DNA from: BMS3B sp964501105
GTDB taxonomy: Archaea; Hydrothermarchaeota; Hydrothermarchaeia; Hydrothermarchaeales; BMS3B
NCBI GenBank assembly: GCA_964501105.1
Contig: CAZCRG010000034.1
Span: 1 to 16,869, forward strand
DNA length: 16,869 nucleotides
Direction of reading: 5' to 3'
The notes beneath the pieces were generated by a model. That model did not search any database, had not been told where the DNA came from, and saw only the letters and a list, made by a program, of their open reading frames with translations. Below, piece by piece: positions 1 to 5,876 of the stretch (position 1 is its first letter; each line of letters begins with the position of its first letter). Both the position numbers and the translations under genes were made by a program.

Positions 1-8
1 GCATAGTA

Positions 9-560
9 ATGAACACTGAAGTAAGAGTGAGGGAAGCAATGAACAAAGAAGTAATAACAACAAGCCCTAATGCCACAGTAGCAGATGCTGCCATGCTCAT
101 GGCTAAAAACAACATAGGAAGTGTTGTAGTTGTTGAAGGTGATAAGCCAGTTGGTATAATCACTGAGAGAGATATTACTTACTGTATTGCTGCCACCAAT
201 CTCAAGCCCTCACTAATTAAAGTTAAGGATATAATGAGTAAAAATCTTAAAACAATTTCTCCAAACAATATTCTAACAGAAGCTTCAAAAGTAATGGTTA
301 AACACAACATAAGAAGATTACCTGTTATAGAAAATGGAAAACTAATTGGTATTATTTCAAATAAGGATATCCTGGCAATAGCTCCAAGTCAAATAGAAGT
401 CTTGAGAGAAATTGTTGCAATGAAAAAAGAAAATGATAACGCACCCAAGAACGTGCCAGAGAGAGGTACCTGCGAAAACTGCGGCGACTATGGAGTAACC
501 CTCTATGAAGTCAATGGCATCTACGTGTGTGAAACCTGCAAGGAAGAGTTAGAAGAATAA
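9..560 (+). CDS. CBS-domain pair protein with C-terminal zinc ribbon
   Basis: A soluble protein of 183 residues. Two CBS motifs form one Bateman module, at about residues 6-60 and 73-125, with the repeated pattern of an NIGSVVVV or NIRRLPVI strand followed by GIIT/GIIS and a charged xKD/RD. A linker leads to a C-terminal zinc ribbon with Cys155, Cys158, Cys174 and Cys177 (CxxC-x15-CxxC). CBS pairs usually bind adenine nucleotides (AMP, ATP, SAM); the ribbon may bind zinc or iron. As I recall, Thermoplasma Ta0289 has the same CBS plus Zn-ribbon layout and similar length. The ligand and partner here are unknown. The frame is open to the left window edge, so the start at 9 is not secure; an ATG at 39 would cut into the first CBS motif. 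The next gene begins 17 bp downstream and is probably in the same operon. Confidence 0.85.
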   Translation: MNTEVRVREAMNKEVITTSPNATVADAAMLMAKNNIGSVVVVEGDKPVGIITERDITYCIAATNLKPSLIKVKDIMSKNLKTISPNNILTEASKVMVKHNIRRLPVIENGKLIGIISNKDILAIAPSQIEVLREIVAMKKENDNAPKNVPERGTCENCGDYGVTLYEVNGIYVCETCKEELEE

Positions 561-577
561 GTAGGGGGAAAATTGGA

Positions 578-1351
578 TTGAAGGTTAAAGATATTATGGT
601 AACAAAGGTATTGAGTGTTAGGGAGAGGGATTATGCAACAACTGCAAGAAAGCTTTTCAGAGACTACGGTTATAGAAGCTTTCCTGTGGTGGATGACGAG
701 AATAGACTTGTGGGAATTATTACGAGGGGGGACATACTTAATATAACCTCTTCGCGCTCCAACCTGCAGGTATCTGGTTTAATGTCCTCACCACTGTTCT
801 ATACAACACCTGAGGAGGACTTATTGAAAATTGCAAAGATTATAGTGGAGAATAATATCGGAAGAATGCCTGTTGTCAGGTCAAGTACTGATAAAACCCT
901 TATAGGTATGGTTAGCGCCCACGATATAATTAAGAAATTTATTGAGAAAGAGCCCAGAAAGAAACTTGTTGAAGAAATCATGACAAAAGAGGTTAAAACC
1001 TGCTCTCCATATGATGAGATAACAAAGGTCTGGGACAAGATGCTTGAAACTGGCTTTTCAGGCATACCTGTAGTAAAAGAAGAAAAACTTATTGGAATAG
1101 TCACAAGAATGGACATAATTCGGTCAGGCTATGCAAGAATTTCAAGAGAAGACGACAAGGGCAAGGTTAGGAGGTCCACTCAGATAGAAAATGTTATGAG
1201 AACTCCAGTAACCACAGTTCAACCCAGTACCCCTGTTATTGATGCCGCAAAAATAATTGTGGAAAAAAATATAGGCAGACTCCCTGTCCTTGAAGAGGAA
1301 AAACTCGTTGGAATAGTGGACAGGGAAGACCTACTAAATGCCTGGATTTAA
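578..1351 (+). CDS. Four-CBS-domain protein
   Basis: 257 residues made almost wholly of four CBS motifs, at about residues 1-55, 65-121, 130-185 and 202-257. Each opens with an [IV]xx[IVL]M segment (VKDIM, VSGLM, VEEIM, IENVM) and closes with GI[IV]T/GMVS/GIVD plus a charged xD. It should fold as two Bateman modules, an adenosine-nucleotide sensor with no catalytic domain attached. The start is a TTG at 578 placed directly on the first CBS motif; a G-rich Shine-Dalgarno-like AGGGGGA at 563-569 lies just upstream. The 17 bp gap to the preceding CBS gene suggests co-transcription. Its TAA stop abuts the stop of the opposing histone gene without a spare base. The ligand and the regulated target are not visible. 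Confidence 0.88.
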   Translation: MKVKDIMVTKVLSVRERDYATTARKLFRDYGYRSFPVVDDENRLVGIITRGDILNITSSRSNLQVSGLMSSPLFYTTPEEDLLKIAKIIVENNIGRMPVVRSSTDKTLIGMVSAHDIIKKFIEKEPRKKLVEEIMTKEVKTCSPYDEITKVWDKMLETGFSGIPVVKEEKLIGIVTRMDIIRSGYARISREDDKGKVRRSTQIENVMRTPVTTVQPSTPVIDAAKIIVEKNIGRLPVLEEEKLVGIVDREDLLNAWI

Positions 1352-1552
1352 TTACTTTGCTGCCAGTTTTATATCGTCAGCCTTAACAGTCTTTCTCTTG
1401 GCATGTTTTGCTAAATCTCCAGCTTCTCTTGCTATATCCTTACCGATATCCTCAAGGATTTCTGCAAGAAGCTCTGCAGCATCCTTACCAACCCTTAAAC
1501 CAGTTGCATTCCTTATTATTCTCTCACAGGCAGCAATTGAAAGCTCGGCCAT
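1352..1552 (-). CDS. Archaeal histone
   Basis: A 66-residue single histone fold that dimerises and wraps DNA into archaeal nucleosomes. Family features are visible: the helix 1 core ERIIRNA, the L1 arginine (Arg20), the helix 2 region ILEDIGKDIAREA, the L2 loop RKT at 53-55, and the closing KADDIKLA. It lacks the short basic tail of HMfB and ends right after helix 3. Two positions are unusual against HMfB: Thr17 stands where HMfB has Gly16, the residue at the stacking contact between adjacent dimers, and Cys9 lies in helix 1. The start is supported by a strong Shine-Dalgarno GGAGTGAT (minus strand, 1564 to 1557) and a TATA box farther upstream. It is convergent with the four-CBS gene with zero spacing. 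Confidence 0.95.
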   Translation of the reverse strand: MAELSIAACERIIRNATGLRVGKDAAELLAEILEDIGKDIAREAGDLAKHAKRKTVKADDIKLAAK

Positions 1553-1556
1553 TTAT

Positions 1557-1616
1557 ATCACTCCTTTTTCTTTTTTTTATGTTACAAAACACTTATTTTC
1601 ATATATAAATATAAAT
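1557..1616. promoter_or_regulatory. AT-rich promoter region between histone and methyltransferase fragment
   Basis: The run ATATATAAATATAAAT at 1601-1616 reads as a TATA box on both strands. On the minus strand it sits about 55 bp before the histone ATG, leaving a short leader that carries the GGAGTGAT ribosome site at 1557-1564. On the plus strand the same run lies about 25 bp before an ATG at 1630 that opens the decayed methyltransferase fragment, the spacing expected for a leaderless transcript. The histone role is likely; the plus-strand role may be a relic. Confidence 0.6.
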
Positions 1617-1629
1617 CTTTCTATCAAAA

Positions 1630-1837
1630 ATGATTGCTGAGGGTAAAATGTGGTGAACTCAACTTTAATCAACTTAATAATAGAGGAAAGAGGAGAGAGG
1701 AACCTTTTAGACCTGGGTACTGGTACTGGTGAAGTTGTACTCAGAGTTGCCCATACCTCAGAAGAGTGGTGAGAATAGAAAGAGAATTTACACTGGCAAC
1801 ACTTGCAGGCAAAGGCAGGAGGATAAATGAAGCTTGA
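1630..1837 (+). pseudogene. Decayed N-terminal fragment of a class I SAM methyltransferase
   Basis: No intact gene lies here, but three short frames read as one methyltransferase start. From ATG 1630 the frame gives MIAEGKM before a stop at 1654-1656. A second frame, open from 1650 to a TGA at 1770-1772, contains NLLDLGTGTGEVVLRVA, a good class I motif I (SAM-binding glycine loop). A third frame from about 1766 continues with VVRIEREF, matching the second Rossmann strand with its terminal acidic residue, and ends with a TGA at 1835-1837. The frame changes fit two single-base losses. Only about 70 codons remain of a domain that normally needs around 200, so the rest has been deleted. The end overlaps the start of the next gene and supplies its AGGAGG ribosome site at 1817-1822. 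The motif reading is direct; decay is inferred. A 40-residue GTG-started peptide is a less likely alternative. Confidence 0.6.
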
Positions 1838-2927
1838 AGGAATTATTAAGAGGAAAATAAAGGAGAAAGGAGATATAAGTTTTAAAGATTATATGAAAAT
1901 GTGTCTTTACTATAAAGATAAAGGATATTACACTTCCGGAAGAAAAATTTTCGGCATAAAGGGTGACTATCTCACGTCCCCATACATTACCCCACTCTTC
2001 GCCTGGCTAATGGCTGATCAGTTTATTGAGATTGGAGAATATCTTGGAGAACTTAATATAATAGAGGCTGGTGCTGGAGAAGGAATCTTCGCAAGACATA
2101 CTCTCAGTAGACTGAAAGAAAAAAAGGTTGATGCGAGATATATAATTGTGGAGCCCTTTGAGAATCTAAGAAGGATTCAGAGAAATAACCTTAAAGAGTT
2201 TAAAGTTGAATGGGTTGATAATCTCGAAGAAATTAGAGATATCTCTGGTTGTATCTTTTCGAATGAGCTTATTGACGCTTTTCCTGTACATATTGTCGAA
2301 GCAACTGCAGATGGACTAAAAGAAGTATATGTAACAATCGAAAATGACGAATTTAAAGAAGTTTTAAAAGATGCCGATAAAAGGATAGAAGAATACCTAA
2401 AAAGTATCAAATTTCACATTCCTGTAGGACAAAGAATTGAAGTAAATCTTGATGCCATTGAATGGCTTAAAAGCACCTCAAAAGCTCTCAAAAATGGCTA
2501 TATAATTACAATCGACTATGGTTATCCTTCATGTGAACTTTACTCACCAGAGAGAAGTTCTGGAACTTTAATGTGCTATTCAAGGCATAGGGTTACATCA
2601 AACCCTTACAATCAGCCAGGTATGTGGGACATCACCTCTCATGTAAACTTTTCTGCCCTTAAAATTCATGGAGAAAAATTTGGACTTAATTACCTTGGTT
2701 ATACAGACCTTGCAAGCTTTCTTCTGAGTATAGGTGCTGAAAAATTAATGATGAATATAATGGAAAAAGAGGGATATTCCAGCTATTTAAAAAAACTTCA
2801 GCCTCTTAAAGCTTTAATAATGCCAGGAAGTATGGGTACTACATTCAAAGTTCTTGTTCAGGGGAAAAATATAGACAGAAAAATCAGAGGGCTTGCCAGA
2901 AAACCCTTTATTAAAGAAGTCTTATAA
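1827..2927 (+). CDS. MidA/NDUFAF7-family SAM-dependent methyltransferase
   Basis: 366 residues, the usual length for the COG1565/DUF185 family. The N-terminal signature is present: SFKDYMKMCLYYKDKGYYTSG, then GDYLTSPYITPLF at 46-58. The SAM-binding loop EAGAGEG is at 80-86 with the acidic end of the next strand at Glu109. The family motif SNELIDAFPVH is at 145-155, followed by IDYGY and the GTLMCY and DITSHVNFSAL blocks. Human NDUFAF7 methylates an arginine of the complex I subunit NDUFS2; substrates of prokaryotic members are mostly unknown. If this organism has an Fpo/Fqo/Nuo-type complex, its 49-kDa-like subunit is a candidate target (inference). ATG 1827 is preceded by AGGAGG at 1817-1822. 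The gene follows the methyltransferase fragment and appears to be transcribed alone, ahead of a T-rich tract. Confidence 0.88.
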   Translation: MKLEGIIKRKIKEKGDISFKDYMKMCLYYKDKGYYTSGRKIFGIKGDYLTSPYITPLFAWLMADQFIEIGEYLGELNIIEAGAGEGIFARHTLSRLKEKKVDARYIIVEPFENLRRIQRNNLKEFKVEWVDNLEEIRDISGCIFSNELIDAFPVHIVEATADGLKEVYVTIENDEFKEVLKDADKRIEEYLKSIKFHIPVGQRIEVNLDAIEWLKSTSKALKNGYIITIDYGYPSCELYSPERSSGTLMCYSRHRVTSNPYNQPGMWDITSHVNFSALKIHGEKFGLNYLGYTDLASFLLSIGAEKLMMNIMEKEGYSSYLKKLQPLKALIMPGSMGTTFKVLVQGKNIDRKIRGLARKPFIKEVL

Positions 2928-3003
2928 CCGCCTCTCCATCCAGGGATTTGATAATCATACCACCTTTCAAGTAGGGTTTTTCTTCTTTTGAGAACAGATT
3001 TTT
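2911..3003 (-). pseudogene. Possible remnant of a minus-strand gene end
   Basis: The minus strand holds 30 sense codons between a TAA upstream (3004-3006) and a TAA at 2911-2913. The peptide has a protein-like pattern, including EEKPYLKGGMIIKSLDGEA. It overlaps the last 17 bp of the methyltransferase gene. It has no recognisable family, promoter or ribosome site. It could be the tail of a lost gene or simply chance. Confidence 0.2.
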
Positions 3004-3005
3004 TT
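2977..3005 (+). terminator. T-rich terminator after the MidA-like gene
   Basis: Two pyrimidine tracts follow the stop at 2927: GGGTTTTTCTTCTTTT starting near 2975, and TTTTTTT at 2999-3005. Archaeal RNA polymerase can stop at such T tracts without a hairpin. The site lies ahead of a fresh promoter for the channel gene. Assignment rests on position and composition only. Confidence 0.4.
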
Positions 3006-3030
3006 AATTCTAACGCCTGATAACCACAAA

Positions 3031-3039
3031 GATATAAAT
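3031..3039 (+). promoter_or_regulatory. TATA box of the channel gene
   Basis: GATATAAAT at 3031-3039 is centred about 30 bp before the ATG at 3065, with an A-rich CACAAA just upstream that could act as a BRE. Transcription would start within a few bases of the ATG, giving a leaderless or nearly leaderless mRNA. No Shine-Dalgarno site precedes this ATG, which agrees. Confidence 0.55.
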
Positions 3040-3064
3040 TACCGCTACTATTATTAATTAAATT

Positions 3065-4069
3065 ATGAACTTACTCAATATCAATAAACTCTACAGGAGA
3101 ACTATAACCCTAGTATTGTTGACTCTATTTTCAATATTCATTTACTCAATAATTTTTGTTAGACTGATGAAAGAAGAAGGCAACATATACACTATACTTG
3201 ACGCAGTCTACTGGGTTATCACAACCATGACAACTGTGGGATTTGGGGATATAGTATTTAACTCTCAAATAGGTAAAATTTTCACAATTATAGTTGAACT
3301 CTCAGGTATAACGTTAATATTCGGAATTTCAATACCATATATTGTAATTCCCTGGATAGAAAGCAAACTACACCTCAAATTACCCGAAGAAGCTAGAGAA
3401 CTTGAAAACCATGTTGTGATTTGCGGATTTTCTGAATTTATTGAAGAATTTCTTTCTGAACTTGAGTTTTATAACCTGAACTATGTAATAGTTGAAGACA
3501 ACAAAGAAAAAGTTATAGAACTACTCAATAAAAAGATAAACGTAGTATATGGTAAGTTAAGTGAAGATACTTTTGAAAAAGTAAATCTAAAGAAAGCAAG
3601 AGTCTTGCTCTGTAGTTTCAAAGAAGTATCAAAAAATGCTGATATTCTACTCTGTGTAAAAGATTACAAATTACCAAAAGTTGCCATTGCAGAGGATCCT
3701 GCTCACTCAAAATTTCTTGTATATGCCGGAGCCACAAAAGTTCTATCTCTAAAAGGCGTGCTTGGAATACATATGGCAAAAATAGCTCTAGATGCAGCAA
3801 GACATGAGATATCTTCAGCCATGGAAATTGTAAAGGATGTAGAGGTAGCAGAAATATTTCTCACTGGAAAAAGTAAATTAGTTGGAAAAACGCTTAAGGA
3901 AGCAAAAATCAGAAATAAAACTGGTTGTACTGTACTTGGACTATGGAAAGAGGGAGAATTTATTTTTAACCCCTCGCCTGACGAGAAACTTAAAAGCAAT
4001 TCTGTGCTTCTTGTTGTTGGAAATACAAATCAGTTAAAAAGATTACTGAATATGGCGGTGGGAAGATGA
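3065..4069 (+). CDS. MthK-like two-TM potassium channel with RCK domain
   Basis: 334 residues, close to the length of MthK. TM1 is at about 13-33, the pore helix and filter TTVGFGD at 56-62, and TM2 at about 72-97. A cytoplasmic RCK N-lobe (TrkA-N) begins near 116 with VVICGFSEF and runs to about 240, followed by a TrkA-C lobe at about 250-334. Four subunits would form the pore, with RCK domains building the gating ring. The nucleotide-binding GxGxxG of a Rossmann loop is absent: the loop reads CGFSEF, like MthK's CGWSES, so NAD binding is unlikely and Ca2+ or another ligand could gate it. In MthK the ring is completed by free RCK made from an internal start; I see no internal Met between TM2 and the RCK here, but a separate RCK gene follows with a 4 bp ATGA overlap. 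K+ selectivity is inferred from the filter. Confidence 0.9.
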   Translation: MNLLNINKLYRRTITLVLLTLFSIFIYSIIFVRLMKEEGNIYTILDAVYWVITTMTTVGFGDIVFNSQIGKIFTIIVELSGITLIFGISIPYIVIPWIESKLHLKLPEEARELENHVVICGFSEFIEEFLSELEFYNLNYVIVEDNKEKVIELLNKKINVVYGKLSEDTFEKVNLKKARVLLCSFKEVSKNADILLCVKDYKLPKVAIAEDPAHSKFLVYAGATKVLSLKGVLGIHMAKIALDAARHEISSAMEIVKDVEVAEIFLTGKSKLVGKTLKEAKIRNKTGCTVLGLWKEGEFIFNPSPDEKLKSNSVLLVVGNTNQLKRLLNMAVGR

Positions 4070-4776
4070 GGAGATTCTTTATTGCTGGCTTCGGTAATAC
4101 TGGAGAATCTGCAGCAAAGATAATTTCAAGGCATTTTAAAGAAGTCTATGTAATAGATAAAAGCTTTAAATTCACAAAAGAGAAGACTATATCTACACCA
4201 AAAAGAAAATTTAAAGTTTCTTATGTAGCTCATGAATCCTCTGGATTAAAATTAATAGAAGGAGATGCACTCAAAGAAAAACTCTGGAAAGAATTATCAC
4301 TTACAGGTGAAGATACAGTTATTGTAGCACTTCCAGATGATAAAGATATTATATTTTGCGTATTAATTGTAAAGAATCTTTTTCCTGAAACTACTGTAAT
4401 TGCAAGAGCCAATAATACCAAGAATCTCGAAAAGATTTATAGAGCTGGCGCTGATTATGTTGCTCCTCTATCCTCTATTTCTGCCCAGACACTTGCCATG
4501 TCTCTCCTGAAAGGTAAAGAGATAAGTGAAGACGTAAAGCTTAGTTATAGTGGAATAAATATTGAAAAATTCCAGCTAACAGAAAAAAGTAAAATTATTG
4601 GATTATCATTGGCAGAGGTTGACCTTAGAAAAAGAACTGGTTGTACTGTTATTGCAGTTATTGACGACAGTGGTAATTCAATAAAACTTAGCCCCTCAAC
4701 AATACTTAAAAACGGAATGACTATTGTTGTAGCAGGTAAAAAAAAGGACATATTAAGATTAAAAAAATTAATCTGA
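4066..4776 (+). CDS. Stand-alone RCK/TrkA potassium channel regulatory subunit
   Basis: 236 residues with no membrane segment: TrkA-N at about 3-150 and TrkA-C at about 160-236. The Rossmann loop GFGNTG (8-13) is intact and Asp31 closes the second strand, so NAD(H) or ATP/ADP binding is plausible. An extra basic segment of about 25 residues (roughly 37-60) lies between the second and third strands. The ATG overlaps the stop of the channel gene (ATGA), implying translational coupling and stoichiometric production. The likely role is to complete the octameric gating ring of the neighbouring channel, as TrkA or KtrA does for its transporter; the pairing is inferred from gene order. The 3' end overlaps the opposing kinase gene by 9 bp. 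Confidence 0.88.
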   Translation: MRRFFIAGFGNTGESAAKIISRHFKEVYVIDKSFKFTKEKTISTPKRKFKVSYVAHESSGLKLIEGDALKEKLWKELSLTGEDTVIVALPDDKDIIFCVLIVKNLFPETTVIARANNTKNLEKIYRAGADYVAPLSSISAQTLAMSLLKGKEISEDVKLSYSGINIEKFQLTEKSKIIGLSLAEVDLRKRTGCTVIAVIDDSGNSIKLSPSTILKNGMTIVVAGKKKDILRLKKLI

Positions 4777-5832
4777 CTTTGGAATATCAACAATAAATAT
4801 TGCTCCTCCTTCTGGATTATCTTCTACCCAGATTTTACCTTCATGTAACTCAATAATTTTCTTTGCAATAGCAAGTCCCAGGCCAGAGCCTTTAACGCCC
4901 CTCTTTTTCTTTCTGGTGAACCTTTCAAAAATTGTTTCCTTATATGTATCCTCAACACCCATACCAAAATCTATTACCTTAACTCTCCAGAAGTTTCCTC
5001 TATCCTCTCCTTCTACAATTACCTTCCTACCATCAGAAGCATATTTCAAGGCATTGGAAATCAGATTTATAAAAACATCTTCAATTATCTTATTGGCTTT
5101 AAGAGGCATACTCTCAGTAATTTTATTTTCTATTTTAACTCCAGCTTTTTCAGCCACATCATAAAATCTATCCACAACATCATCTATAATTAACTTTAAA
5201 TCTAAATTCTCTTTGATTAAATCCTGTGAAGACCTGGTTATTTTAGAAAATTTTGTTGCATTATCTAAAATTTCAACTGCCTTGTCAAGGTTTCTCTGTA
5301 CATTTTCAAGAATCTCCTTTTTATCTGTATTTTCCTCTTCAATTAGTAAAACCTCAATATACCCAAGGGCTAAACCTATTTGATTTAAAAGATCATGGTT
5401 TATTATATCTGTAAATAGGTCTTTAAGTCTATTTGACTCTTTTAACTCATAAACATACTTTCTAATTTCGTCTTCTTTAATTTTTATTTTCGTAATATCC
5501 TTTACTATATGAATCACTGCAGAAATTTCCTCATTATCAAGAATAGCCGGATATACTGAAACAAGAAAATATCTACCATTTTGAGAAAATTCAGCAGTAT
5601 GAGGAGATAAATCCTCTCTTGTTTTTATCATAGGGCAGAAATGAGGAAATTTATCTATATGGTGGACAACTTCATAACATTTCTTTCCTATAATGTCTTT
5701 CTTACTCATCCCCACAAGCTCACAGAAGGCTCTATTGACATGTAAAATAGTTCCATCAAACTTATGTATAGAGAGTGCATCTCCAGCATGCTCAAAAGCC
5801 TTTTTAATAAAAAGACAGTTATAATCTTTCAT
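4768..5832 (-). CDS. PAS-domain sensor histidine kinase (cytoplasmic)
   Basis: 354 residues from the ATG at 5832. A PAS domain spans about 8-118, and a short coil leads to the dimerisation helices with the H-box INHDLLNQI, whose phospho-acceptor would be His146. This is the HDLLN form common in archaeal kinases rather than SHELKTP. The catalytic domain follows, with N-box INLISNALKY (255-264), G1 DFGMG (288-292), F-box FERF and G2 GSGLGL (315-320). No membrane segment is visible, so it probably senses a cytoplasmic cue. The PAS carries Cys52, His57, His58, His64 and Cys66 in a loop that could bind a metal or respond to redox state. The frame continues upstream to an ATG at 5874 and a TTG at 5877; I prefer 5832 because TTAATATTAACA at 5851-5862 (minus strand) fits a TATA position for a leaderless start there. 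No response regulator is adjacent. Confidence 0.88.
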   Translation of the reverse strand: MKDYNCLFIKKAFEHAGDALSIHKFDGTILHVNRAFCELVGMSKKDIIGKKCYEVVHHIDKFPHFCPMIKTREDLSPHTAEFSQNGRYFLVSVYPAILDNEEISAVIHIVKDITKIKIKEDEIRKYVYELKESNRLKDLFTDIINHDLLNQIGLALGYIEVLLIEEENTDKKEILENVQRNLDKAVEILDNATKFSKITRSSQDLIKENLDLKLIIDDVVDRFYDVAEKAGVKIENKITESMPLKANKIIEDVFINLISNALKYASDGRKVIVEGEDRGNFWRVKVIDFGMGVEDTYKETIFERFTRKKKRGVKGSGLGLAIAKKIIELHEGKIWVEDNPEGGAIFIVDIPKSD

Positions 5833-5876
5833 TGTGGTTATAATATAAGTAAATGTTAATATTAACTTTTGCATCA
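5833..5876. promoter_or_regulatory. Divergent promoter between kinase and PurM-like gene
   Basis: This 44 bp gap holds the promoters for both flanking genes if the starts are 5832 (minus) and 5877 (plus). GTTATAATATAAG at 5837-5849 sits about 30 bp before ATG 5877, and an AT-rich element at 5851-5862 sits about 25 bp before the minus-strand ATG 5832. Both transcripts would be nearly leaderless. Such close packing could couple their expression. Elements are assigned by spacing only. Confidence 0.5.

Noticed and set aside
799..1116. Minus-strand frame inside the four-CBS gene
   Set aside because: Ser/Thr/Phe-rich antisense translation with no motif, overlapping clear CBS repeats.
578..1351. 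Repeat-like pattern in the four-CBS gene as a possible DNA repeat
   Set aside because: The similarity is at protein level between CBS motifs; the DNA copies are too diverged to be a nucleotide repeat.
1561..1580. Pyrimidine tract CTCCTTTTTCTTTTTTTTAT as a plus-strand terminator
   Set aside because: No plus-strand gene ends just before it; on the minus strand it is the purine-rich histone leader with its ribosome site.
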